In this document: positions 53,634-64,000 of the stretch, one piece after another
Layout: each line of letters starts with the position of its first letter
Numbering within the stretch: the first letter of the stretch is position 1
Assembly (NCBI GenBank): GCA_963556495.2
Contig: OY747703.1
Location: forward strand, 34,025,296 to 34,089,295
DNA: 64,000 bases
Direction: 5' to 3'
From: Valencia hispanica
Taxonomy: Eukaryota > Chordata > Actinopteri > Cyprinodontiformes > Valenciidae
Made by a program: the position numbers and the translations under genes
Notes under the pieces: model-generated
The model's input: the letters and a program-made list of their open reading frames with translations, nothing else
The model's database searches: none
What the model was told of the DNA's origin: nothing

Positions 53634-55199
53634 TCAGTCAGCCTGCTGATTGTTGGAGTGATGGTGACCTCGCCCTCTGCTGAAATCACGACTGGGATTC
53701 CCTCTGCCGCGGCCACTTTCTCGTCCTCCTCCCCTGCGTTGGATGGCCCTCATGGGACAAGAACGGAACCAGTGGGTGAAACTCCCACAGTAGAAACAGG
53801 TGTCGGAGTCAGTTTGTTTTTGAGAAGCGGGACGGTGTGGAGCTGCAGCAGCAGCAGCACATTGCAGGAGAGCAATTTGTGCCTTGTGGGCTGTGGTTTT
53901 CTGCTTTGTGTTGGCTTCCTCAGTCATTTCAGCTTGTCTGTGCTGAGCGTGTCTAGCATGACGCAGGATGTCAGCCAGGCGTACAGAGGCGTCTGACCAC
54001 ATGATGCAGGAGGTCTTTACAGCGATGGCCAGGGCTGGCAACATGCCATCTAGGAACGCATTCTTTAAAAGGGATTCATATGGGGTCATGTCGGGGCCTG
54101 GAAAAGGATCTGGTTGTTGAACTCCGCTGAAGTCGTTAAAAATGGTGGTTAGTCGTTCCAGGTAATCCTCCACTGTCTCAGCAGGATGCTGAGTGCATTT
54201 GCTGACTCGGGTTAGGTTGCACTGGGTGGGGAACGCTGTTCTCAATCTGGCACACAGCACAGCGACCCAGTCACGATACGCAGCGTTTGTCCCGTTGTTA
54301 TAATTTGCTTCAGCCCACTGAGGTGTGGAAGGCTGATGGTTTGTCAAAAGGTCACGCAGGAGACCAATTTGGGCCAGTGTCATTCGTGTTGCCAGAACGC
54401 GTGCCACTTCGGCTACAGTGGGGGAAAAGTCTCTGATAAAATCACTGACAGCTTTTACCAAGGCTTCGCCGCCTTTCTCAGAGCTGGTCAGCTGTTTTCC
54501 CATTTTAACAATTTCCTCGGAAGTCCAAGTTCTAAACACGTAGGCTGGTCCTTGCTGTCCCCATAACTTGTACCATAGGGAGCTGTGTCACAGAACTCTC
54601 ATGCGTTGGGCCATATCTTTTGCCAATTCTTGTTGCGAGAGGTGAAAAGCCTTCTGCTCCCTCGTAGGCTTGCGTTGTTGAGCTGTCAGGCAGAGGCGTT
54701 CTTTTTTCTGGAGAGGAGGCTGGAGGTTGATCAGCTGGTGGCGGCGGCTGGCGCTGTTGCTAGGGATCTGGTGGGGGAATCGCGGCGAGACCCTGGGTGG
54801 GCGGTGCAGTAGGTGGTGGGGCGTAGGCTGGCGGGGCGCTGTCCAGAGAGGGTTCACAGAGGCCCCCCAGGTTCCTTGCAAGGAAGGGTAAAGCACAGCA
54901 GTATCAGATTTCTTCATAGAATATTTTTCAGCTTCATCACACGTATCAGAGTCCTTTTTCTTTTTTCCAACCTTCAGAGCTTTAAGAGCCTGTTGGCATG
55001 TCCGTCTATTTTTTCTCTCACTTTCTTCTTCCCATTTCTTTAAACAATTATCCATCTCTTCGAGGTCCTTGCACTTCACCTTTTTCCCTTTTAACATTGC
55101 TTGTCTAGTACCTTCTAAATTTTCTCTTAGCTTTTTTAACTGAGTCTGACTAAGAGACCCACCTTCAGGAAAACCATGTTTTTCATTCCAGTATGACAT
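53634..55199 (-). pseudogene. Retroviral gag, one internal stop
   Basis: The first ATG after an upstream TAA is at 55199. The matrix-like part is charged (KKLRENL, KKWEEESERKNR) and followed by a proline-rich stretch. An in-frame TGA lies at 54590-54588. The same frame then continues through a capsid-like region (PSTPQWAEANYNNGTNAAYR, PAETVEDYLERL) to the nucleocapsid zinc knuckle CFYCGSFTHWFRSC (CX2CX4HX4C) and an RG-rich tail, ending at TGA 53636-53634. The second residue is not Gly, so N-terminal myristoylation is not expected. Confidence 0.85.
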
Positions 55200-55794
55200 A
55201 CATTTACACACAGTGTCACCACATTAGTTTCAGGACCCGTGAAGGAACCATCCTTTGCATTTACATTCCCCATGTTTATTTCTGGTCTTGCTCATCAGCT
55301 CACAGCTCACGGTTCTCAGTTACCCGCGGTCTCGAATAATCCCAATTATAACAACACTGCTCTTGCTTACGAGCTCACAGAATTATTTGTATTATGCTCA
55401 CAGTTCTGAGTTACCTGGTCTTGCACATACTATTGCGCGTTTTAATTTTTTGCCCTCAAAAACAAATAGATGGTTCCTCCAACACTTATTATGAAAGCAG
55501 CTGACCATGGAAAACAGGAAGATATAATTTCCTGTGTTATTATCAGTTGGATCTTTAATATCACTATTATTTAGAATGTTGGACTCCAATGTGGTGCTTT
55601 AACTAATTTATTAAAGAATACATTTTTCTCACCCGACTTTTTCCTCAGAGAACTCGTAAATCCCAGTGCAGTCGATCGAAGAACGCTGACCACAGTCCCC
55701 GTCACTCTGAAATCTAAGCGAGGTTTGGAGATGGGTTAGAGAGGCCCAGGTTAATCAGACCCTCCGGTCAGGTCTCCGACGGACCTACGCGGGA

Positions 55795-55812
55795 TCCTGT
55801 TCCGTGACGCCA
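55795..55812 (-). other. Putative primer-binding site
   Basis: Four bases inside the LTR end, the minus strand reads TGGCGTCACGGAACAGGA, starting with the TGG complementary to a tRNA CCA end. The tRNA was not determined. The first seven bases fit tRNA-Asn, but the rest do not match well. Confidence 0.5.
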
Positions 55813-55816
55813 AGAT

Positions 55817-56245
55817 TGTGGTGGAAATTCTGAGGAGTCCTGATGAGATTAAAACGATCAGCTGGTTTCAACAAAGTTTATTACTTGCAGCAAGGAGAAG
55901 TCAAAAGAGACTCTAGAGTTATTACAAAGACATGAGTATATATCTGTAAGTCATACACCTGAACCACCCCCTCCCATCCTCACGAACCGATTAACCCTGG
56001 TTCCTCAGTTAGTGTCTTATGAGAAAACAACTCCTTATTAGGGTTTTCCGTACAGCTGCAGGAGCTGAACATCTCCAAGGTCAGAAGATAACGCTCAATT
56101 GATTAAAAACAGTTTCGGTTGCAGGAGCTGAGAAATCAGCACACATGTAACTCTGAAATATATGTCTTTAACTGAATAAACACATTTTAAAGAAATTAAA
56201 CAAATCAGTGAAACAATAAGAATAAACAAAGAAATTTCTTTCACA
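55817..56245 (-). repeat. 5' LTR of the provirus
   Basis: On the minus strand it begins TGTGAAAGAAATTTC and ends ATTTCCACCACA, with imperfect terminal inversions. It contains a TATA-like tatatact (about 55933) and an AATAAA (about 55879), a usual spacing for U3-R-U5. It is 429 bp. The flanking base duplication cannot be checked because the other LTR is lost. Confidence 0.85.
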
Positions 56246-56345
56246 GTGTCTTTTATACAGATAACGAGTTCAAACGGGTGCCACTGATATAGGTAACCAG
56301 AGGATAGAAGAACTTCTTAAAGAAGAAGTAACAGGTCTGTGAGGG
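56246..56345 (-). mobile_element. Tc1-like internal fragment next to the LTR
   Basis: On the minus strand 'aagaagttcttctatcctct', 'cacccgtttgaactcgttat' and 'ctgtataaaagacac' match the leader region of a common fish Tc1-like family. The sequence stops abruptly at the LTR, so the provirus probably entered this Tc1 fragment. Confidence 0.6.
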
Positions 56346-57070
56346 CCAGAATTCTTATTCTGCTCTATTAATGATGAAAAATATGCTGTTCTAGCTTGTC
56401 GAAGGGTCTTTTTATACAGCAGTAGACTATTTTCCCAGGTTAAATTGGAATCCTCTAGGTGTGTAGAGCACAATTTTCTCTCCAATTTTCTAGTATTCTC
56501 CTTTAAAGTATGCATCTCTACATTAAACCAGGGAGCCAACCTCCTATTGCTAATTACTTTCTTATTTAAGGGGGCTACACTATCTAATGCCAGATGCAAT
56601 GAGGAAGTAACTCTATGAACCAGACCATCAACTTCTGAAGGATTGGAGATTGAATTGCTGCCCTCCACTGTGTTACGCTGAGACACTGAGGAAAGTAAGA
56701 ATGACACAGATTCTTTAAAACTTGTTACAGCATTGTCTGATAAAGCTCTACTATAATGACATTTTCTTTCAGGTTTGGAATGGTCAGTTAAAGTAAAATC
56801 AAAAGTTATCCAAAAATGATCAGACATGACCAGGTTATGTGGGAGGACTGTTATTTCCTCACACTCAATGCCATATGCCAGTACAAGGTCCAAAGTGTGT
56901 TTACCCGAGTGGGTCGATCCCTGTACTTTTTGAGTAAAGCCAATTGAGTCTAAGATAGCATTAAAGGCTGCATTTAGGCTATCACTTTCAGTGTCCACAT
57001 GAATATTGAAATTCCCCACTATAATGACCTTATCAGTATTTAATACTAAATCAGATAGTGGGCAAGACAC
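56346..57070 (-). pseudogene. L2 ORF2 endonuclease fragment
   Basis: An open frame reads [36 protein letters not shown] and VMSDHFWITFDFTLTDH. It contains the endonuclease C-terminal catalytic SDH, while the GDFN Asp is Asn here (VGNFNIH). The N-terminal endonuclease part is deleted. Confidence 0.85.
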
Positions 57071-57099
57071 AATCTTATTTGGGTAATGGGTGGGTAACA

Positions 57100-57974
57100 G
57101 TACAGAAGCTGCAGGGAGGTGGGTTAAACTATGACTCCTGGTCTAGACCCTGGGAGGACTAATAAATCCGGCAAAATTCCTATAAGGAAGAGCTGCTCCA
57201 TCCAAAGTGGGATGGATGCAGGCTCTCCGGATCAGACCAGGTTTTCCCCAAAATGTTTGCCATGTTATCAATGTAGCCCACATTGTTTTCAGGACACCAC
57301 CCTGACAGCCATTGGTGGAATGATAGCATGAATCTAAACATCTCATCACTGGTCAATCGGGCAGGGGACCAGAAAAGATTACAGAGTCCGACACCGTTTT
57401 GGATAACTTACACACCAAAGCAACACTCATTTTAGTGACCTCCGACTGGCATAACCGGGTGTCATTACCGCCAGCGTGAATAACAATCCTACTTTATTCA
57501 CACCTATCCTAAACCAGCAGTTTTAGGTAGTATTTGATGTTGCCCTTACTGGCCCCTGGCAAACATTTGACTATAATCAATGGTGTCTTTAATTTCACGT
57601 TTCTGACTATGGAGCTGCCAATTACCAAGGTCGGCTTCGTAGTGGGTGTGTTAGTGAGTAAGGAAAATCTGTTAGAAATGCAGGTTGTTGGTGATCCGTG
57701 GGCTGGGTTCTGGAAGTGCACTTCTGTTGGAGGTCAGCTAGGGGGTTCCGTCCATGTTGCCTCCGCCCTGGCTAATGGGCCTCGGCTATCACAGGCTTTC
57801 GAATTCCAGCACCCTCGCCTCCAAAGCAACAAAAATGCTACATTTATTGTGGTTACCATTATCACTAAAGGAGACAGGGAAGTGACTAAACATCTGACAC
57901 AAAGCAAGAGAGAGGAAAAGATTTAGGCAGAGATTGAGAGATAGGAGAGAGAATAGAAGTAGCCATAACCGCAA
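57100..57974 (-). pseudogene. L2 ORF1, broken
   Basis: It begins [20 protein letters not shown], and includes [15 protein letters not shown] (SGNH-like block I), a glycine/asparagine pair equivalent to block III in another frame (57445-57425), and an [11 protein letters not shown] block near 57200. At least two frameshifts are present. It retains the middle section missing from the plus-strand copy. Confidence 0.75.
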
Positions 57975-58249
57975 TGAAGCTAAGCTAATTAAGCTAGCAA
58001 GACCTTACCATGGCAAGAAAAAACGTGTGTAACACACAGAGTTCCCAAAACGTAAAGTAAACCAACAGAAAATGTGTTTTAGCATGCTTGTGTGTTAAAA
58101 TAACTTAAAAAGGCATCAGCACAAAGAAAACTAGATCAATTCAAAAAAATCTGAACACCAAACAGCTCCACAGAGTAGAACAGCGACAACAGGAGATGAT
58201 GAAATACGGCTTACCTTACCTTGTCACTACAAAGTAATTCATCCATTCA

Positions 58250-58764
58250 GGCCCCGTTTACACGAAGGAAAGACGCAGATATTTCCCTGCGGCTTGGCCT
58301 CTCATTTACACGAAAACCCCGTTTTTAATCACAGAAAACGATTATTTCTAAAAACTCCGGCCAAAGTGGAGATTTACGTTTTCTCCGTTTTAAGCGTTCG
58401 CGTGTGGACAGAAATAACCGGAGTTTTCGGCTCCGCAACGTCACTTTCCGCGACAAAAATCCTCCGACATCCCTTGTGCGACTTGTGTTTACACTCAGAG
58501 ATGTGCTGTTATCATCGATTGTCCAAGCGCTTTTTGCTTGCTTGTTTTTACAAGGTCAATTACTGCTATGTAGAAGTTAGAGCATATAAAGTGACTCTGA
58601 GTGGATAGGATTTGGGGGAACTACTGCCCCCTACAGGTCTGGCATGTCTATGAATGTGATTAACAACACACTTATGCGGTTAGGTGTGGACAGAGTTTTT
58701 TTTTTAAAAAGAGGTGGTGAAGATATTCGCTTTTAAAAAGCCCCAGCTAGGTGTGCACATGGCC
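58250..58764. mobile_element. PIF/Harbinger-like MITE
   Basis: The ends are ggccccgtttacacg and, inverted, ggccatgtgcacac. A TCA trinucleotide flanks both sides (58247-58249 and 58765-58767), as in 3 bp duplicating PIF/Harbinger elements. It is 515 bp and CpG-richer than its surroundings. The 104-codon frame inside has no transposase features. Confidence 0.75.
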
Positions 58765-58769
58765 TCAGT

Positions 58770-58958
58770 CACATGTTGATGGTCATGATGTTGATCAGTA
58801 CATTGTTGCCACAGACAGAAGCAAGGCTGCCATTCACAGGTGCCACCAGCCCCTCTGACCACCACCAGGAGGCAAGGCTGGTGAACTGTCTTGCCCAAGG
58901 TTTCGAACCTGCAACCCACCAGTTACTGGACGAACATCAGAGCCACGGTCGCCGATTA
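58770..58958 (-). mobile_element. tRNA-derived SINE, partial, minus strand
   Basis: The minus strand reads cggcgaccgtggctctgatg (A-box-like) and gcaggttcgaaacc (perfect B-box GGTTCGAAACC), then 'ccttgggcaagacagttcac'. It is the same family as 38275-38595, with the tail truncated. Confidence 0.8.
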
Positions 58959-60560
58959 ACAGAGTGATCTCACCTGTGTGTATAACTATACATATATGTA
59001 GGGGTGGAAAACAAGTAAAGTCATATTTAAGCACTAACCAATGTACAAAGACGGAAAATAGGTTTGGTTCGTCGGTGCAGTTCCACATGCGCATGTTGCG
59101 CTGTAGGCACAGAGTAGGTCTATGGGAACACAGAAGAATAAATATCTGTGTTGTAAGCTGAAATGTCAGTAAATTTGTATTTTAATGCATATGTGGTTGA
59201 TTATCAGTAGCTGAACTGGTTTTTTAATCGGTTGTCAACTAAGGAGTCAATCGATGCGGTTTCTGATGAGTGTTTTGTGGAAAACCGGACTGTTTACTAA
59301 CTAATAACTAATGCTAATTCTATCGGACATGGGCCATATGATTTGAGTTAGCTGAGGGACAGCCAAATGACTGCTGAAATCACTTTGAAATACAATTCCA
59401 TTTAAATGAAATCGTTTGGCCTTTGTTTGTGGCAGATGGACATTTATTCCATTGTTTGTTGCAAAATCACAAATACTATAAGGTAATAAGATTTAGTGTG
59501 TCAGTAATGGCGGACAGGTATAAAGCTTAGTAGAGACATGCCATTAAAGAACCATTGCTCTATTTTTCAGTTGTTTTGTAGTTAAAGAGTAGAGTTCGTT
59601 GTGTAAAGAGGTGTTATTTTGTTAAAACAATACAGTTGCAGGTTAAACTGCTTCGGTATACAGATACATTTCATGTGTAGAATAAATCTGTAAGACACTG
59701 TTTAAAAAATGGTCTTAGAGAGAAGTTATATAACTCAAATTCTTTTTAAAATGCTATTTAATGATTTATAGAGCAAAAGCCATCTGAGAAGATTTTGTTT
59801 GTTAAATTGTGCATGTTTAAACACTCTGTGCTGTTTAAAGGGATACTATGACTAATTTTGTCAATGTGACATAATCTAAAGGATTTCTTTTGGTTATTTT
59901 GTAATACTTGACGTATTGAATAGGAAGTATCATATAGGAAAAGTGTGCCCTTAGGTATGCTGAAAAGAAGAATACATCTTCTTGTTGTATGCTGTAATAT
60001 GCTCAATGTGTCTGTCTCATGTTTCCATCCCACAGTTTCACACATTGAGGGGACAATTAAATTACCCTCAGCCATCCCAGGTAGACCGGTAATGTATACA
60101 CCTGGTAAGTGTTTCAGGAATGAAATAGTGTTTTTGTTCTACACTGAAATGGGTCTGGCAACTCTGCAATAACCCAAAAAAAGGTATTTCTCATGACAAA
60201 GTCATAAGGTTTGGCGGTAAACTTTTGGCAATGACTCTAGGTTGTAGCTTGTTTCTGTTTTTCATGCATCCAGAGGTGAACATGATTTTTGAGATTTTCT
60301 TTCCACTAAACAAGCACTAGGCTTTGGTTAAAAATGGCCGTGGGAAAAGTTAGTCTAGTTTTTAGTGGATGTATCAGAAACCACGAAAAGCTCAGAATAA
60401 AAATCCTTAGATTAATGTACTTAGTTGAACATCCAATAGAACATGTTCAACATTTAAAGATATGTTTTACTTAATTCCCTCTTTTAAACATTCAATTTTA
60501 AAGCAGGGGTAAAAACATTAAATATCAGATTAAGGTACTAAGCACATAGATAATCATTAA
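58959..60560. other. Spacer, nothing recognised
   Basis: AT-rich. Short open frames only, and no repeat family or gene assigned. Confidence 0.4.
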
Positions 60561-60589
60561 ACTCTCATTATCATGGTAAAGGAGTCGTG

Positions 60590-61140
60590 TGCAAGGCCTC
60601 CATCAGCTCTCATCGGAATTGCGCCGCTCAAGGTGGCAGCACGTTGGAGTAGCTCTGTTACTTTCTTTCGGATTTTTTTCTTTTTAAAAACTTTTATTCC
60701 TCCATTTCTGGTAGAAACATTATTTTTGTGGACAACTGTTCTTTCTGGTTTTCATGCTGTGCAGCTGGAAGGATTTTTGCTGATACTTTTTACTTTTGGA
60801 CATTTGTTATGATGCATAACCATGGCAACACGGTGGTTTACAACTGGCAGCAGCTGATTAACATCACAAAAGCTCAAATAATACCTCAACTACAGCCACA
60901 AAACCCTGATGAGTTGAAAAGAAGACGCCATAGATCCAGAGCATCCTCTACATCAGACTGTCATACAACTACAGAGGGTCTTCAGTCAGAGGCTTTTTCA
61001 GATCTGCAGAGCGCTACAAGAGATCATCCCTACCCACAGCCATCAGCATCTACAACAAATCTTTGAAAAAACTTGCATAATGAGTTACAACATTTAATTT
61101 CCCTTTGGGATTAATACAGTAATTTTTTAATTGAATTTGA
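60590..61140 (+). mobile_element. Internally deleted LINE-derived element
   Basis: A 5' portion (TVVYNWQQLINITK, DELKRRRHRSRA, like the start of a LINE ORF) is fused in frame to a 3' portion (SFSDLQSATRD-type end, HPYPQPSAST). A 3' UTR with tccctttgggattaatacag and an attgaatttgaattt tail follow. The frame 60728-61066 is open. Its product, if any, would lack endonuclease and reverse transcriptase. Confidence 0.55.
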
Positions 61141-62957
61141 ATTTAATTAAATACTGAAATACCAACCAATTCCAATCAACATTCATATAGGAATTTACAT
61201 AACATATAAATCACACCAACTTATGGCATTGTACAGAGTATGTACACACGAATACATTTACAAATATACCATTCTGCTCATGAATCATTGCTTGTAACAA
61301 ATACATTTAATGTAACGAATACATTAAAAAGAAAATAGTTGTGAGTGTCCAAAATCCTTTGCTTGTTTTAAACACTTCAAGTATCTGAAGAGAGGTTTGA
61401 GCTGTAGGGGGCATCAGACAAAAGTAGGGTGGAGACGGTGCTGAAAAGCAAAATTATAATTGATTTAAAAAAAAGAAAAAGAAACCCAGCACTGTTCCAG
61501 GTTATGCAGTATTATCCACAGCAATAAGTTATATCAAAAACTAGAATTTTTCACAGGCTTTTCTTTAGATATCTGAACTTGTTCTTACAGGGCAAAAATA
61601 TTTAGACCATATTCTCACAGGTGAACAAGATTTTCCACATTTATTTAATGATGAAAGGGAAGAATGAAGTGGTTGAGCTTTATTGAAATGGATATTTTCT
61701 AGGTGCAAATTGTAAATGAAGTATAAGATCTGCTTGCAAAAACACTAAGCTATTTCTAATTGGAGACACAACATTTTACAGTCTAGTGTGGCACATTCCA
61801 TGTATTAAATGTGGTATGTTTATTGTTCACAACAAGCATAAAAATCATGTATATCTCCAAGGTAACAATAAAAGCTGAAAACACGCGTGACAGCACTTAT
61901 GTCAGCATATGCTTTAGATTTTTTGTTAAGAAGGCAAATAAACCTGAAAAACATATACAACAGTCTTCCAAGAATAGCAAAAGCATGTTTTAAAGGTGGT
62001 GACATTTTTTGCCTTTTGTTTAGGTGGGGATAGGTCCATTTGAGTACTAATGGACAGTCAGTATCTCATTTGCAGGAAACAACACTGTGAGATTTCAGTT
62101 TGGTGAACTTGCGAGAAATTCTTATTGGACTGAAACAGCTACTCAGAACTGAAATAAGTTCAAATAAAAATGTATTATTTGCTATTTACATTAACTACTA
62201 TTTAAATTTTCTTTTACAGTGGTTCCATTGTTACCACCTTTGCATACCTGTTTTTTTATATTGAAGACTCCATATACCAGAGTGCAATACTATCTTTCAA
62301 AATATCACACAAAGGGATGAAGAATATAGGTCTGCAAAACACCATTAACCTAAACCACAAAAAACTATTTTAGGAGCACTCCATAAACTTAAAAAATGAA
62401 CTGTCCCTTTAACCTGCCTGTTTTAAATTTATCAAGGACCCAAACAGCCACTAATCAATAAATATAAAATTTGCTAAATACTTTTATATGTGATAGTTTT
62501 AGGGAAGCTGTAATAAATATATTAAAGACATATGAATGCAAATATATTTATCATTTAAATGTCAATAATTTATATAAAAAAACATGATTAAATGTAGAAA
62601 TAATTAACACTTCAATTAATAGTATGTGAAAATCGAATTCTAGTTTTAATTCTTAAATATTTGTTGTGCTACAGTCCATCTTTACATCTGATGGTTAAAC
62701 AACCAAGCTGCAGATCAATCCCTGTTTGTACATACACATTAGCTCTGGCGAATTTCCTTTAATGGGTTAGGCCCTAACAGATCAGAGTCAGTCAATTCAT
62801 GATGTGCTGCAAAACACAACTTTTAAACAAGTAAATGAATAATAAAATATTTCTATTACTGTTTTTAACATATAATAAATTCAATTTTTAATTAATTATT
62901 TCAACATTCAATTATGTATTGAAAAAATTATTGACTATATATTTAAAGATATTATTA
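61141..62957. other. AT-rich spacer, nothing recognised
   Basis: No gene or repeat family recognised. Only 60-codon frames are present. Confidence 0.4.
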
Positions 62958-63092
62958 ATTATCCTGTGCGATGGACTGGCGACCTGTCCAGGGGGTACTC
63001 TGCCTCTCACCTGCTGGAGATCGGCACCAGCTCCCCCCGCAACCCTGCAAAGGATAGACGGTATAGATAATCAATGAACGGATGGATTAAAT
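62958..63092. repeat. Teleost short interspersed repeat
   Basis: 'gatggactggcgacctgtcc', 'gatcggcaccagctcccccc' and 'ggatagacggtatagataat' are followed by 'gaacggatgga', a widespread fish repeat tail. A more diverged copy is at 36160-36290. Confidence 0.7.
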
Positions 63093-64000
63093 ATCCTTAA
63101 ATACATATATTTATTTATTCAGTGTATTAATTATACTAGAATTACTGTTAATCATATTTATATAATTTATCACATATATAAATATTTATTTGACAACTCA
63201 GTAATGCATTAAAATATGACAAAGTATTAGGACCATTGTAGACAAAAGAAAAATGATATGGTAAACGGCCACGGAAAAGAACATTTATACCAGAAAACTC
63301 AGAAATTCAGAGATTAATTTAACATTTTTGCAAGAAAAAAACATGCTTTTTGTCTCTTGTCAAAAGCTGTCATTTTGCAAGAAGAAAATTACGCTTCTCC
63401 ATGATTAAAGACCTAAATTTACAATATTTAGACAAAGATATTTTCTGACATTATCAAGTCAAAGAATGGATGTAAAAGAACACCCCCCCCCCCCCCCCCC
63501 AAAAAAACCTTGCAAATAAAATAATAGTAAAAAAAGAAGACAGGAAAAGAACCTGGATTTCCCCCTTAGACTTCGAAAAATATCCAAATGAACATCTCCT
63601 GAAATTACTATCTCAATCTAGGAGGACTTCTGGCAGGTTTTGTTGCAAATGTCTGACTTCATAATCTCAGGAAATCTCAGAGATTTTTCTGAAAAACATA
63701 AATGTTTTTTTTCCTACAAATTTCTGACTTTAAATTTTCAGAGATTATTTTAGTTTTAATAGCACAAATTTATGCCATTAATTATGGAAATTTTTTATTT
63801 ATTTCTTGCAAATGTACAATATTTCAAACTCAGAGAAATATTTTTTTCTTGTAAATACATGAAAATAATCTAAAAATTTCAGAGTTGTTTGGCAGAAATA
63901 TACTGTATCTTTGTGTTGAATTTTAGAACTGTGACCTCCAATATTAATCCAGGAATTACATCCATTTAGAAAAATTATATTGTAAAATCTAATTATGGCA
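63093..64000. other. AT-rich spacer with a poly-C tract
   Basis: It holds a run of 21 C at about 63482-63502 followed by A6. The rest is AT-rich without recognisable features. Confidence 0.5.

Larger units (their letters stand above)
48831..56245 (-). mobile_element. Endogenous retrovirus, defective, 3' end missing
   Basis: From right to left on the minus strand there is a 5' LTR, a primer-binding site, gag, pro, reverse transcriptase, RNase H, integrase and the first part of env. The 3' part of env and the 3' LTR are gone, cut at the Tc1 junction. The order and a single gag zinc knuckle with gag and pro in the same frame resemble gamma/epsilon-type retroviruses. Several stops, frameshifts and a deletion in pol show that it is inactive. 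It is an old copy fixed in the genome. Confidence 0.9.
56346..58215 (-). mobile_element. L2 subfamily A, 5' half, minus strand
   Basis: The 5' UTR (about 57980-58215) is closely similar to 20750-20992. ORF1 (57974-57100) and the beginning of ORF2 (57070-56346) follow. ORF2 has lost the segment between its first codons and [10 protein letters not shown]. The copy stops after SLIEQNKNS, equivalent to about 23945 of the plus-strand element. Confidence 0.85.

Noticed and set aside
53508..53996. 162-codon plus-strand frame opposite gag
   Set aside because: It is antisense to the gag zinc-knuckle and RG-rich region, whose minus-strand reading is clearly retroviral.
58565..58958. tRNA gene suggested by an A box and a perfect B box
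   Set aside because: The sequence between and after the boxes follows the SINE body at 38275-38595 and does not form a full cloverleaf.
63482..63502. Poly-C run as a functional element
   Set aside because: A single mononucleotide run is most simply slippage or an assembly weakness, and nothing nearby supports a function.

Overview
The window looks like AT-rich teleost (probably percomorph) nuclear DNA. It has a spliced vertebrate gene with GT-AG introns, and the rest is crowded with repeat families typical of fish: L2-type and L1-type LINEs, many Tc1-like transposons, solo LTRs, an endogenous retrovirus, tRNA-derived SINEs and PIF/Harbinger- or hAT-like miniature elements. Nothing prokaryotic is visible. 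The species assignment is inference.

The only recognisable host gene is a lipoxygenase on the minus strand. Ten consecutive coding exons run from 7268 down to 1520, with consistent splice phases. They cover the PLAT domain and the first half of the catalytic domain, including the first two iron-ligand histidines. The last exons must lie beyond base 1. A decayed Tc1-like element sits in its first coding intron.

From 8.3 to 31 kb the sequence is transposon layers. They are: an L2 tail split by hAT-like pieces (8.4-10.1 kb); a decayed L2 (13.7-14.6 kb); a 4.2 kb DNA transposon with long terminal inverted repeats built of ~230 bp subunits and an 8 bp target duplication (15.0-19.3 kb); a nearly full-length young L2 LINE (20.75-26.25 kb) with two nonsense codons in ORF2 and a solo LTR in ORF1, ending in the tail of another L2 subfamily; and the 5' half of an L1-type LINE (26.8-29.8 kb).

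From 31 to 45 kb single insertions lie in otherwise featureless DNA. These are two related solo LTRs (31.9 and 40.2 kb), one Tc1-like element with an intact 339-codon transposase but a damaged right end (34.6-36.1 kb), three decayed Tc1-like copies, SINEs and a 32 bp minisatellite.

From 45.3 to 58.2 kb lies a nested block. A minus-strand L2 is split by another LINE, by a Tc1 fragment and by a large insert. The large insert is a truncated Tc1 joined to a 7.4 kb minus-strand provirus (5' LTR, primer site, gag, pro, RT, RNase H, integrase, partial env). The provirus is broken by frameshifts, stops and deletions and lacks its 3' end. A Harbinger-like MITE, a SINE and an internally deleted LINE follow. 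The rest to 64 kb is AT-rich and unannotated.

The elements do not form a pathway. The order of nesting gives a relative insertion history, and the interesting signals are junctions and repeat architectures. I saw no convincing undescribed gene system.
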